In this document: one piece after another, positions 1-8,505 of the stretch
Numbering within the stretch: the first letter of the stretch is position 1
Layout: each line of letters starts with the position of its first letter
From: Methylomicrobium lacus LW14
GTDB taxonomy: Bacteria; Pseudomonadota; Gammaproteobacteria; Methylococcales; Methylomonadaceae
Length of the DNA: 64,000 bases
Assembly: GCF_000527095.1 (NCBI RefSeq)
Contig: NZ_AZUN01000001.1
Span: 2,831,501-2,895,500, forward strand
Direction of reading: 5' to 3'
The notes under the pieces: model-generated
Databases searched by the model: none
What the model was told of the DNA's origin: nothing
What the model saw: only the letters and a program-made list of their open reading frames with translations
Program-made: the position numbers and the translations under genes

Positions 1-119
1 TCAGGCGCCTTCTGCCCCACATCAACCGCCAATAGGGCTTGAACGGGAATAAGCGACAGAATCGCACTGAATACGGTTTGGGCGGCAGGTATTTTCGCCC
101 GTGCAAGTAAATCATTCAT
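1..119 (-). CDS. Partial secreted redoxin-like protein, N-terminus only
   Basis: An open frame starts with ATG at 119 and runs off the left edge. The 39 visible residues are a signal peptide-like segment (positive N-terminus MNDLLARAK, then a hydrophobic stretch ending near ALLA) followed by AVDVGQKAP. A V-G-x-x-A-P sequence directly after the leader is the usual opening of thioredoxin-fold redoxins such as peroxiredoxins and TlpA-like proteins, so a periplasmic redoxin is the likely product. No catalytic cysteine is visible because the gene is cut off. No clear Shine-Dalgarno sequence precedes the start. It has the same orientation as the three secreted-protein genes upstream of it and may belong with them. 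The family call is inference from a short segment. Confidence 0.5.
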   Translation of the reverse strand, partial: MNDLLARAKIPAAQTVFSAILSLIPVQALLAVDVGQKAP

Positions 120-199
120 GGAGCGTTAGAGGTGGCTATGGAAAAAATGTCCGGTCAATTTTTGCGAATTGTACCCGATTTAGCGAATGCCATACTGCC

Positions 200-664
200 T
201 CATTGATCCTGAAGCAAATTGATTGCCGTCCCCGTACTCGTACTGCCATTGACCGTTTGGCATTGATAATTAAGCTCATAATCCGCCGCTTCAGAGCCCG
301 ACTTGTCGACGGTGACATAGAAATCACCGTCAACACCAGGGATATAGGCCGGAGCGCTTTCAGACCCGTCTCCGCCCACCGGATCTGTCGTATTCGATGC
401 GGTGCCCGGTGACGTTGCCGTAGGCGCCTGATACGCCTGTACACTGACCAGCGGACTCGAGTTTGAAATCGTACGGATACGGACCTCTAAACGCCCCGTC
501 TCTCCCGAGCCGTTGGCACTACAGGTCACCAGATAGCGGTCGATGGCGCCCGGATCTGCTCCTAATGCCCCGACTTGACTATCGGCCCAGGCAAGGCAGG
601 TATACCCGCATGCGGTTAAAAATAACCCTACACCGGACACAGACTTTAAGGTCGGTTTTTTCAT
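200..664 (-). CDS. Secreted protein of unknown function, domain A only
   Basis: A 154-residue protein with a clear signal peptide (MKKPTLKS, hydrophobic core, likely cleavage after LAWA). The mature part shares a pattern with the N-terminal half of the next gene: a VTC cysteine near the start, an LEVR/LETQVR strand, PLVS(V/I)QA, TDPV.GD, YVTVDK and ADY ending in a second cysteine, then LLQD/TLQD. The two conserved cysteines may form a disulfide. The pattern of short beta strands resembles bacterial pre-peptidase C-terminal (PPC-like) sandwiches, but that is a guess. The predicted first mature residue is Asp, where the two related genes have His. Probably periplasmic or secreted; function not recognised. 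Confidence 0.72.
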   Translation of the reverse strand: MKKPTLKSVSGVGLFLTACGYTCLAWADSQVGALGADPGAIDRYLVTCSANGSGETGRLEVRIRTISNSSPLVSVQAYQAPTATSPGTASNTTDPVGGDGSESAPAYIPGVDGDFYVTVDKSGSEAADYELNYQCQTVNGSTSTGTAINLLQDQ

Positions 665-748
665 AATGGTACCGCCGTACTTTCAAAAATTTAAATTCAG
701 GGACTACGGATATGCGCCGATCATTCAGGCTTGAGGATGGCTTGATAG

Positions 749-2002
749 TCATTTCCCCCAAAATTTCTTGATCGGTAAATTCGCATCGATATCTTCTTCG
801 GACGGGTAGACATAGACATCATATCCCGGCCCGCCGCAGGCGGTTTCGTCCAGGTCTTTTGCAGGATCCCCAGTGATCGGGCGCACAAAAGTCAATGTGG
901 ACGGTATGCCGCCGAAAGCGGTCGTACTGGTCCCATCCACGGCATTCGGGAATTTAGCCGTAGTATTGGGCATCCACAAATTAGCTGATCCGGGCACGGG
1001 TGGAAACTTCTTTTTGCATATATCGGCAATCGCCACTTTCACTATCAGACTCTTTGCGCATGAGTCGGCTTTAAAGGGCAGCGCCGAAGTCATAAACGGC
1101 ACAACTCCATGCAAAGAACTATCCAGCTTTCCTTTGAAACTTTCAAAACCAATACTGTTGCCAAGAGCATCTTTTTTCTCCCGGCTAAGTTTCATTACAT
1201 CATTACTGGAAATCAGATGAACGATATTGGCCAATGACGTAATCGGTTCTGCCGACTTCTGGGGTTTCGCCGGCAGATAACCCGGCGTGCCGATAATGCC
1301 CGATTCGGGCTCGGCAAGTTCGGCAGGTGTGCCCAAAATATCCCCAAGCGTTAGAGACGATGGCCCGCCTAGAGGCGCATCCGACTTATATATTTTGGGG
1401 TTGACCGTAGGAAATAAGACGCTTTGGGCGATCACTGGCAAAACTTTTCCCTTGGGGTCCCGACATCCTTGCCCGACAACCACCGCATTCAGGGTTTCAG
1501 ACTCTACCCGTACTTCATCCTTGATGACGGTCGGAACCAGCTCAGGCTTGATAGCTGGCGACACCGACGCCACTCCATCATCCTGCAGCGTTCGATAAGC
1601 AGTCTCCGTGTGCGTAATTCCGCTCATGCAATGAAACTGCATGCTATAGTCGGCTTCTCCGGCCCCAGCCTTATCGACAGTGACATAATAAGCGCCTCCT
1701 CCGCCATTGAGCGGGACGGCCGGACCATAATCTGTGTCGCCACTGACAGGATCAGTGCTATGCGACGATAGATTCTCGCTGTGCGCCTGAATGCTGACTA
1801 GAGGCCCCTTAGCGGTGATATTGCGCACTTGCGTTTCAAGCCGGTCAGAGCCCTCGCCGCAGGTAATCACATAAAAATCGGTGGCATTGGCGCTTTCGCC
1901 TAACGATCCAGACTGAGTGTGAGCCAGAACGCTATTGCTATAATCGAGAAAAAACAACCCGAATGCCGTCGAGACAATGTAATTTAAACGTTTTTTCTTC
2001 AT
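749..2002 (-). CDS. Secreted two-domain protein (A+B), possible N-terminal His metal site
   Basis: 417 residues starting at MKKKRLNY; the frame is open further upstream, but this ATG is preceded by AGGTG and begins a signal peptide ending VLA, so the mature protein should start with His-Thr-Gln. Residues about 28-150 match the domain of the protein at 200-664. Residues about 190-417 match the protein at 2325-3176 (shared VLFPT, NLWMPNTT, DIDANLPI and a WGK C-terminus). The gene is thus a fusion of two modules that also occur alone on either side. The B domain has GQGC where the stand-alone copy has GHTC. A His freed at the N-terminus is the copper ligand in YcnI, CopC and LPMO families; a copper role is inferred, not shown. 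Confidence 0.72.
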   Translation of the reverse strand: MKKKRLNYIVSTAFGLFFLDYSNSVLAHTQSGSLGESANATDFYVITCGEGSDRLETQVRNITAKGPLVSIQAHSENLSSHSTDPVSGDTDYGPAVPLNGGGGAYYVTVDKAGAGEADYSMQFHCMSGITHTETAYRTLQDDGVASVSPAIKPELVPTVIKDEVRVESETLNAVVVGQGCRDPKGKVLPVIAQSVLFPTVNPKIYKSDAPLGGPSSLTLGDILGTPAELAEPESGIIGTPGYLPAKPQKSAEPITSLANIVHLISSNDVMKLSREKKDALGNSIGFESFKGKLDSSLHGVVPFMTSALPFKADSCAKSLIVKVAIADICKKKFPPVPGSANLWMPNTTAKFPNAVDGTSTTAFGGIPSTLTFVRPITGDPAKDLDETACGGPGYDVYVYPSEEDIDANLPIKKFWGK

Positions 2003-2324
2003 AAATACACCTGAATGGACTCTCAACAAAGCATTGTTTCGCGCGCAGCCTGACTCTCGATCGAAAGCGTCGATAAGGCGGTATGATAACATGCAACGCC
2101 GTCCCGCATGCCCGCCAAAACGACAAAGCCGCCCGGCAAAATCGCCTGGGCGGCTACAACAGTCAAACCCCGAACCTATTGAGCCGGACTCGGCATCCCG
2201 GATCCGAAGCTTGCCCCCCTTGGCTGCTGGATTCCAGCGGCGCATACGGGAACGTAGGCTCGAAGACACCTACCCTCTCAGCTGAAGTCATCAATTGCTC
2301 CTTGAAAACACGCCTGGGTAAAAA

Positions 2325-3176
2325 TCATTTACCCCAACGCTTTTGGATTGGCAAATTGGCATCTATGTCCGCTTTAGAAGGATAGATATACACATCATCC
2401 CCCGAGCCACAGGCCTCCGGCAGCGGATTGGTAGAAAGAGGCCTTTCTACCGTCAAAGTCGCTGGCGATCCGGCAAACGCGGTTGCGCTGGTGCCATCGA
2501 CCACATTCGGAAACTTTGTTGTAGTATTAGGCATCCAGAGGTTTGCCGTGCCTTCTTGAGGCGGGAAAGACATTTTGCAGATATCGGCGATTGCGACCTT
2601 GATATAAACTTTTTTGGCGCACGAGCTCGTCTTGAAATTCAACCCTGATGTTCTGAAAGGCACCAGACCGTGCAATGTCGGGTCCAATTTGCCATTAAAG
2701 CCCTCGAAACCGATCACATTGCCGGTTGCATCGGTTTTTTCCCGCTGAAACTTAAAAATGTCCTTATTTTGAATCAATTGCGGGATATTCGCCAAACTAT
2801 CAAGAGGCACCGCAGCTTTCGCGATAACCGCCGGTTTATACCCTGGAGTGCCTGGAGTTCCTTGAGCCTCTTTAGCTATGACGGCGGGCGTCTCAAAAAC
2901 ATCACCAAGAGTTAAGGTCGGCGTACTGTCAAAAACCTGATCTCCCTTGAGGATGATTGGGCTGACCGTTGGAAATAACACACTCTGCGCCACGACAGGA
3001 ATTTTCTTACCCTTGGATTCGCAAGTGTGCCCAATGACGATGCTGTTGTAAGTCGTGGAGCCCGTGGTCACGGAGTTTTGTATCACCGTATGTGCGTAAG
3101 CAAATTGCGCCGCTCCGGAAATAACGGTTGCCAGCGAACACAAAGTTATTTTTTTCAAGGCCTTAGAGTTTTTCAT
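2325..3176 (-). CDS. Secreted protein, domain B, possible N-terminal His copper protein
   Basis: 283 residues from MKNSKALKK; GGAAAG lies just upstream. The signal peptide ends FAYA, giving a mature N-terminus His-Thr-Val. About 20 residues later comes IGHTC, then VVAQSVLFPT, a layout that recalls the YcnI/DUF1775 core (GHxC followed by a VxVQIPxG strand); YcnI binds copper through its N-terminal His. Further conserved elements shared with the neighbouring fusion are a Cys pair around SSCAKK and ADICK, NLWMPNTT, and a C-terminal DVYIYPSKADIDANLPI segment. No transmembrane anchor. It is the first gene of the three-gene minus-strand run. Homology to YcnI is a by-eye suggestion and could be wrong. 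Confidence 0.7.
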   Translation of the reverse strand: MKNSKALKKITLCSLATVISGAAQFAYAHTVIQNSVTTGSTTYNSIVIGHTCESKGKKIPVVAQSVLFPTVSPIILKGDQVFDSTPTLTLGDVFETPAVIAKEAQGTPGTPGYKPAVIAKAAVPLDSLANIPQLIQNKDIFKFQREKTDATGNVIGFEGFNGKLDPTLHGLVPFRTSGLNFKTSSCAKKVYIKVAIADICKMSFPPQEGTANLWMPNTTTKFPNVVDGTSATAFAGSPATLTVERPLSTNPLPEACGSGDDVYIYPSKADIDANLPIQKRWGK

Positions 3177-3682
3177 TAGCTTTCCAATGGATATCGATCT
3201 TATTGTTTTTAAGTGAGTAGCGAGCATTCTATTGGCATTCTCGAGATGGACTAACCAATTGATTTTGATCACGCCATGGCGAATTGACCCTATCCGAACT
3301 ACCGCTTGATGGCTCAAAGCGATTTGCGACCTACGCTGCCAGTCGACCAGGACGAACCCGCGACGCTCATGGTCAAATCTACCGAATGAACATTAAGCAT
3401 GATCCGTGCCACAAATTGAGTTCTGTTTTTATGTTATGGTCATCCGCCCCACCGGCGGAAATTGGATGCCTGGCCGCACCTCTGTTAATTAATCCTTATC
3501 TATCGCTCACTTACGATCCATACACCGAATAAATCTGGTGCTTCTCAAGCCTAATCAGACACCCGTAAAACAAGCCCGCCCAGAAGAATGCCAACATCGA
3601 TTCCTCACAATTGCCTGGAAATCGCACTATTTTTCCGCGCCATCTCTCCCTTGTTTGCGTATTTCAAGCAAAATGCGTGATA

Positions 3683-3703
3683 TGACGCGAAATAAATGCG
3701 TCA
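3683..3703. promoter_or_regulatory. Inverted repeat, possible operator
   Basis: TGACGC and GCGTCA form perfect 6-bp arms separated by the AT-rich 9-mer GAAATAAAT. The site lies about 510 bp upstream of the B-domain gene start in an otherwise AT-rich stretch. The symmetry and AT-rich spacer are typical of a dimeric repressor or activator site, but no regulator is identified. Confidence 0.3.
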
Positions 3704-3794
3704 AATAACATAGTTTAATTAAACCACCGGACTATCTCCTTGCTATTTTTTACAACCGAGGCCTTGCGGGAACACCAAGAGAATCCGCCGACAC

Positions 3795-3831
3795 AACCCA
3801 AAATCGCCGCATTGCACGGCGACCCTGGGTT
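3795..3831. repeat. Imperfect hairpin
   Basis: AACCC pairs with GGGTT and CGCCG with CGGCG around a CATTGCA loop, with unpaired bases between the two stems. No T-tract follows on either strand, so it is not a standard intrinsic terminator. Purpose unknown. Confidence 0.3.
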
Positions 3832-4239
3832 GAAGACATTGAATAAGGTCATTTCGCTTAATGCACCGAAACGACCGCAGCTACAGAACTTGAGGAAGGA
3901 GAAAACATTGCCATAACAATCCTGAGAGTGACGTCAATAAGCAATTTTCAATCGATTTGATCCTGAGACGGAGGCGCCGGCCAGGCTAGATGCCGGTAAT
4001 ACTCCAAATTTTTTGTAGGATCACAAAGAAATAAGCACTTAGCGTGCCATATCTCCCAGGAAGCAAACTTCGCATGACAGCCTCGGCGAAACAGGTCAAA
4101 TGACACACATTTCATTATTGAGTACCCCCCGGCGCGATACGCCACGCAAGCATATTCAGTGGAGATAGGCGATGAGCCGCATACTATCTGCGCCAGATAA
4201 CAATGTTTAATTATCTCAGCGGAATCATCCTCCCCTCGA

Positions 4240-7152
4240 CTACGCGTCCATGATGCTTGCCCACAACGCCTCAACCTGCGCACTCAGCGCCGCCACTTCG
4301 GAGGGTTCTATCACCGCACGGTCGTCCTGAAGCACTTGCTTATGACCATAATCGCGATAGGCGCAATAAGCGGCTTTCAGGTTTTTCGCATTTTCCTTGG
4401 AAAGAAAACCCGCTTCGGCCAACCCGTCCAACTGTCTGACATTGTCGGTATAAGTCGTCAGCGCCGGAAATTTTTCCGCCTGACTCAGCACGCCGTACTG
4501 CACGATGAACTCGATGTCGGCGATGCCGCCCTTGCTTTGCTTCAGGTCGAACTTGCCGCTTTCCTTCTCGACCAGCGAGGCGCGCATCTTTTCGCGCATG
4601 TCTCTGACTTCTTTTTTCAACGCCTCGGCGTCTCTCGGGAGGCTCAGGATCATATGACGGACGGCTTCGTATTTGGCTTTCAATTTCGGGTCGCCGGCGA
4701 TGAAGCGTCCCCGGACCAACGCCTGGTGCTCCCAGGTCCAGGCCTGATTTTTCTGATAGTCCTCATAGCCGTTGATATGACAGACCAGGAGGCCGGAGTC
4801 GCCGTTCGGGCGCAGGCGCATGTCGACTTCATACAACACGCCGGACAGCATCTTGGTGTCGAGGATGTGCCGGACGCGCAGGCCGAGCCGGCCGTAAAAC
4901 TGGGCCGTTGAAATCGGCTTGTCGCCAGAGGTTAACGCATTGTCGTCAGCACAGTCGTAAATGAACACCAGATCGAGATCGGAGCCGTAGCCAAGTTCAA
5001 TGCCGCCGAACTTGCCGAGACCGATCACCGCAAAACCGCTCTGCATGCTGTCGCAGCCGGGCGGAGTGCCGTGCTTTTGCACGAGCGCCAGCCAGGCGCG
5101 TTCGACGACTTTTTCGACGATGCTTTCGGCGATATAGGTCAGGTAATCGCTGACCACCATCAAAGGGATCGCGCCCATCAGGTCGGCCGCCACGACCTTC
5201 AGCACCTGCTGTTGTTTGAACTGGCGCAGCAGAATCATCACCTGCTCCAGGTCCTCGGCATCGGTCGAATGCAACAGCCAGTCCAGTTGCGCGGCCAGGT
5301 CCTTTTTGTTCAGCGGCGCGAACAGCGAGCGGGCATCGATCAGTTCATCGAACACCACCGGGTATTGCGCCAGATAGCGGCAGATCCAGGGACTGGCCGC
5401 GGCCAGCCGCAGCAACAGCGATAAGGCCTGTGGATTTTCGGACAGCAAGGTCAGGTAGACCGTCCTGCCGGCGACCGCGGTGAAAATATCCAATACACGC
5501 TTGAACACCTCGTCGGGCCGCTCAAATTCCCGCATCGCCTCGATCACCTGCGGCATCAGACGGTCCAGCACGGCCGCGCCCTTCGCGGTCAGCCGCCGCA
5601 CCGGCGCCGAATCCTTAAAAGCCTCGAGGTTTTCGAGCGTCGCCTCGACATCGGCAAAACCGTAGGCTTTCAGCCGTTCGGCGTCATCGTTGTCGCCGTT
5701 CCAGGCCAGCCGGCCGGCTTCCTGCGGGCTCTCCTGTTTGCCCAATGAGAAGACTTGGCCGAACACCTCGTGCACGGCGCTTCTGACCCGGTCCAGTTCC
5801 CGCTTGAAGTCATCCCAGCAGGCAAAGCCGAGCGAAAAAGCCAACGCCGATCGCGCCTCGGAGGAGACAGGCAGATCATGCGTCTGTTTGTCCTGATATT
5901 GCTGGATGTGATTTTCGACGATGCGCAGGAAGCGATAGGACTGCTGCAACTGCTCGGCGTCCTCGGCGGTCAAGAGATTCAATTCGCCGAGGCGTTTCAA
6001 CACGTCCATGATCCCCCGCACTTGCAGCGACTTTTCCTTGCCGCCGCGAATCAGCTGAAAGGCCTGGCCGATAAACTCGATCTCGCGGATGCCGCCGGGG
6101 CCGAGCTTGACGTTTTCCATCCGGTCCTTGCGCTTCAATTCCTGGGTAATCTGCCGTTTCAGCGAACGCAGTTCCTCGAAGGCGCCGTAATCGAGATAGC
6201 GCCTGTACACGAAGGCTTGCAGCATCGCCATCAGTTGCTTGCCGGCTTCGAAGTCGCCGGCGACCTGGCGCGCCTTGATCATCGCATAGCGCTCCCATTC
6301 CCTGGCCTGGGTCAGATAATAGTTTTCCATGCCGTCGAAGGTCATGATCACCGCGCCGCTGTCGCCATAGGGCCGCAGCCGGATATCGGTGCGGAACACG
6401 AAACCGTCGGCGGTAATGTCGTCGAGCACCCGGACCAGACTCTGGCAGAGGCGGGTGAAAAATTCGCTGTAGCTGGTTTCTTTGCGGTCCTGCAGCGCGC
6501 CTTCCTCCGGAAACGCGAAGATCAGATCGATGTCGGACGAATAATTCAGTTCATAGGCGCCGAGCTTGCCCATGCCGAGCACGATGATTTGCATCGGGCG
6601 TCCGTCCCTGAATACCGGCGTCCCGCGTTTTTCGGTCGCCTGCCGGTAGAGAAAATCGAGCGCATGGCGGATGCAGGCATCCGCAAGCTGCGACAAATCC
6701 ATCAGCGTTTCCTGAAGGTCTGCCCAGCCGGCTAGATCGCGCCAGGCGATGCGGACCATTTCGCGGCGGCGGAATTTCCTAAGCTCTGACATCAGGGCAT
6801 TTTCGGAATCGACGGCCAGCGCATTCAGCTGGTCCGGGTAAAAATTCGCCGGATAAACGCGAGTCAAATCACCGGAGTCGATCAGATCGATCAGCAGGTC
6901 CGGGCTTTTGCCGCATTGTTCGGCGACAAACGCGCTGCCGCACCAGACTCTCGGCAAAGACTCCGCAAGCGCGGGCGAACCCGGCAGCGCAAGGTTCAGC
7001 TCGGCCAGCCTTTCGGTCATTTTTTGCAGATTGGCGGCATGAATTTCTTGTAATTCGGCCGGGACAGTCAAGGCGGATTCGACGGGATGCATTGGCGATT
7101 CGATACGGTAAGCTTTGAAACCGGACATAATACCCATAAAATAGGTTTCCAT
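4240..7152 (-). CDS. glnE: Bifunctional glutamine synthetase adenylyltransferase/deadenylase
   Basis: GlnE switches glutamine synthetase activity by attaching or removing AMP, in response to PII signalling, in the cytoplasm. The 970 residues match the family length (E. coli 946). Both nucleotidyltransferase domains are intact: the N-terminal deadenylase core reads GMGKLGAYELNYSSDIDLIF and the C-terminal adenylylase core GLGKFGGIELGYGSDLDLVF, each followed by a conserved RLRPxGDSG segment (IRLRPYGDSG, MRLRPNGDSG). The first ATG (7152) has no clear ribosome site; the sixth codon is also ATG (7137) and has GGAAA about 8 nt upstream, so the true N-terminus may be a few residues shorter. It is transcribed divergently from the Hpt gene 38 bp away. 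Confidence 0.97.
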   Translation of the reverse strand: METYFMGIMSGFKAYRIESPMHPVESALTVPAELQEIHAANLQKMTERLAELNLALPGSPALAESLPRVWCGSAFVAEQCGKSPDLLIDLIDSGDLTRVYPANFYPDQLNALAVDSENALMSELRKFRRREMVRIAWRDLAGWADLQETLMDLSQLADACIRHALDFLYRQATEKRGTPVFRDGRPMQIIVLGMGKLGAYELNYSSDIDLIFAFPEEGALQDRKETSYSEFFTRLCQSLVRVLDDITADGFVFRTDIRLRPYGDSGAVIMTFDGMENYYLTQAREWERYAMIKARQVAGDFEAGKQLMAMLQAFVYRRYLDYGAFEELRSLKRQITQELKRKDRMENVKLGPGGIREIEFIGQAFQLIRGGKEKSLQVRGIMDVLKRLGELNLLTAEDAEQLQQSYRFLRIVENHIQQYQDKQTHDLPVSSEARSALAFSLGFACWDDFKRELDRVRSAVHEVFGQVFSLGKQESPQEAGRLAWNGDNDDAERLKAYGFADVEATLENLEAFKDSAPVRRLTAKGAAVLDRLMPQVIEAMREFERPDEVFKRVLDIFTAVAGRTVYLTLLSENPQALSLLLRLAAASPWICRYLAQYPVVFDELIDARSLFAPLNKKDLAAQLDWLLHSTDAEDLEQVMILLRQFKQQQVLKVVAADLMGAIPLMVVSDYLTYIAESIVEKVVERAWLALVQKHGTPPGCDSMQSGFAVIGLGKFGGIELGYGSDLDLVFIYDCADDNALTSGDKPISTAQFYGRLGLRVRHILDTKMLSGVLYEVDMRLRPNGDSGLLVCHINGYEDYQKNQAWTWEHQALVRGRFIAGDPKLKAKYEAVRHMILSLPRDAEALKKEVRDMREKMRASLVEKESGKFDLKQSKGGIADIEFIVQYGVLSQAEKFPALTTYTDNVRQLDGLAEAGFLSKENAKNLKAAYCAYRDYGHKQVLQDDRAVIEPSEVAALSAQVEALWASIMDA

Positions 7153-7190
7153 GTAGGGCGTTGCCCACCGCTTAGCAAAAAATAAGAGAC

Positions 7191-7556
7191 ATGCACGACG
7201 ACGCCCCGGATTACCTCCAGATGATTCTGACCAAGACCCGTAACGACCGGCAGCTGGCGCTAACGATTTTCTCGCAGTTATTTGCAGAATTGCCGATGCA
7301 ATTGGACGGCATACAGAATGCGCTGAATCGTCAACAATACGATCTCGCCCGCCAAATCATCCATAAACTGCACGGCTCGCTGAGTTTTTGCGGGCTCGAA
7401 AACATCCGGAAACAGGCGCACAGCCTCGAAGAGTGTCTGGTCAGCAACAATTATGGGATGATCAGCCGCTACTGGTTTCAGCTTCAGCAATGCGCGTTTG
7501 AATTCACCGCCCAGCAGCAAACGCTGCTGGAAGAGTTAACCAGGGAAACTGTTTAA
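7191..7556 (+). CDS. Stand-alone Hpt phosphotransfer protein
   Basis: 121 residues that are almost entirely one histidine-containing phosphotransfer domain. The motif IIHKLHGSLSFCG closely resembles the Hpt of BarA-type hybrid kinases (HKLHGS); by alignment the phospho-accepting residue is His58. Such proteins pass phosphate between the receiver of a hybrid kinase and a response regulator. No kinase or regulator gene lies nearby, so its partners are encoded elsewhere. It is divergent from glnE with only 38 bp between starts, so the two promoters must overlap. Confidence 0.85.
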   Translation: MHDDAPDYLQMILTKTRNDRQLALTIFSQLFAELPMQLDGIQNALNRQQYDLARQIIHKLHGSLSFCGLENIRKQAHSLEECLVSNNYGMISRYWFQLQQCAFEFTAQQQTLLEELTRETV

Positions 7557-7626
7557 ACTCGAAGCGGCTTTGCTGCCTTGAGCCCGGCCTTCACCGCTTT
7601 CACCCCCAACCCTCCTGAATACGATC

Positions 7627-8505
7627 ATGTCAGAATTTAATCCCACCCTCGGCTTCATCGGTATCGGTCTGATGGGCAAGCCGCTGACGCTGAGGCTTTT
7701 GCAGCACGGCTTTCGGGTCCACGTCTGGAACCGCAGCCCGGAAAAACTGCAAGCTGTCGTCGCAGCTGGCGCAGAGGCCTGCGCGAGCATCGCCGAACTG
7801 GTGCGCGCCTCCGATGTGGTGATCACCTGTCTGGCCGACACCCAGGCGGTCGAATGGGCGCTGCAGCAGGGCATCATCGATCACGGCGCGCCGGACAAAC
7901 TGCTGATCGACCTGTCCAGCATCGATCCGAACCAGACCCGCACCTTTGCGGCCGCGCTGCACGAAAACTGCGGCATGGGCTGGGTCGATGCGCCGGTATC
8001 CGGCGGCGTCGGCGGCGCCGAACAGGGCACTCTCGCGATCATGGCGGGAGGACTCCCCGATCATATCGACATCGCCCGCCGGGTGCTGCAACCGTTATAC
8101 AAACAACTGACCCACATGGGCCCGGTCGGCAGCGGCCAGACCACCAAAATCTGCAATCAGATGATCGTCAGCTGCAACATGCTGGTGATCGCCGAAATGA
8201 TCGCGCTGGCCAAAGCCGCCGGCGTCGATGCGGAAAAAATCCCGGCAGCGCTGGCCGGCGGCTTTGCCGACTCGAAGCCTTTGCAGATCGCCGGCCCCGA
8301 AATGGCGCTCGAACTTTTCGAGCCGGTCAAATGGCGCGTGAAGACCTTGTTGAAGGATTTGCAGATGGCGACCGAACTGGCCAGACAATTGGGCAATGCG
8401 CTGCCGATGTCGGGCCTCGCCGCGCAATTGATGCAGCTGCACGGCAGCCGAGGTTATCTGGAGCAGGACCCGGCCACATTGATCAAACTTTACGGGAAAG
8501 ACTGA
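7627..8505 (+). CDS. glxR: 2-hydroxy-3-oxopropionate (tartronate semialdehyde) reductase
   Basis: 292 residues of the beta-hydroxyacid dehydrogenase family. The N-terminus has the NAD(P) fold FIGIGLMGKPL (GxGxMG). DAPVSGGVGGAEQGTLAIM is the substrate-binding signature, and GSGQTTKICNQM carries the catalytic Lys. The family includes 3-hydroxyisobutyrate dehydrogenase and other semialdehyde reductases; the direct overlap with hyi downstream (TGATG, one shared base) argues for tartronate semialdehyde reduction to glycerate. No glyoxylate carboligase gene is in the window, so how its substrate arises is not visible here. Cytoplasmic. Confidence 0.85.
   Translation: MSEFNPTLGFIGIGLMGKPLTLRLLQHGFRVHVWNRSPEKLQAVVAAGAEACASIAELVRASDVVITCLADTQAVEWALQQGIIDHGAPDKLLIDLSSIDPNQTRTFAAALHENCGMGWVDAPVSGGVGGAEQGTLAIMAGGLPDHIDIARRVLQPLYKQLTHMGPVGSGQTTKICNQMIVSCNMLVIAEMIALAKAAGVDAEKIPAALAGGFADSKPLQIAGPEMALELFEPVKWRVKTLLKDLQMATELARQLGNALPMSGLAAQLMQLHGSRGYLEQDPATLIKLYGKD

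Larger units (their letters stand above)
3177..4239. other. 1.06-kb intergenic region with no supported gene
   Basis: Between the secreted-protein run and the end of glnE I see no ORF with convincing coding character. The longest minus-strand frame (111 codons, 3948-4283) is Cys-rich, overlaps the end of glnE and has no recognisable family. The region holds the promoter side of the B-domain gene, an inverted repeat at 3683-3703 and an imperfect hairpin at 3795-3831, both listed separately. Confidence 0.5.

Noticed and set aside
3948..4283. Cys-rich 111-codon minus-strand frame after glnE
   Set aside because: It overlaps the end of glnE, has no ribosome site or recognisable family, and its composition does not look coding. 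It could be a relic but cannot be supported.
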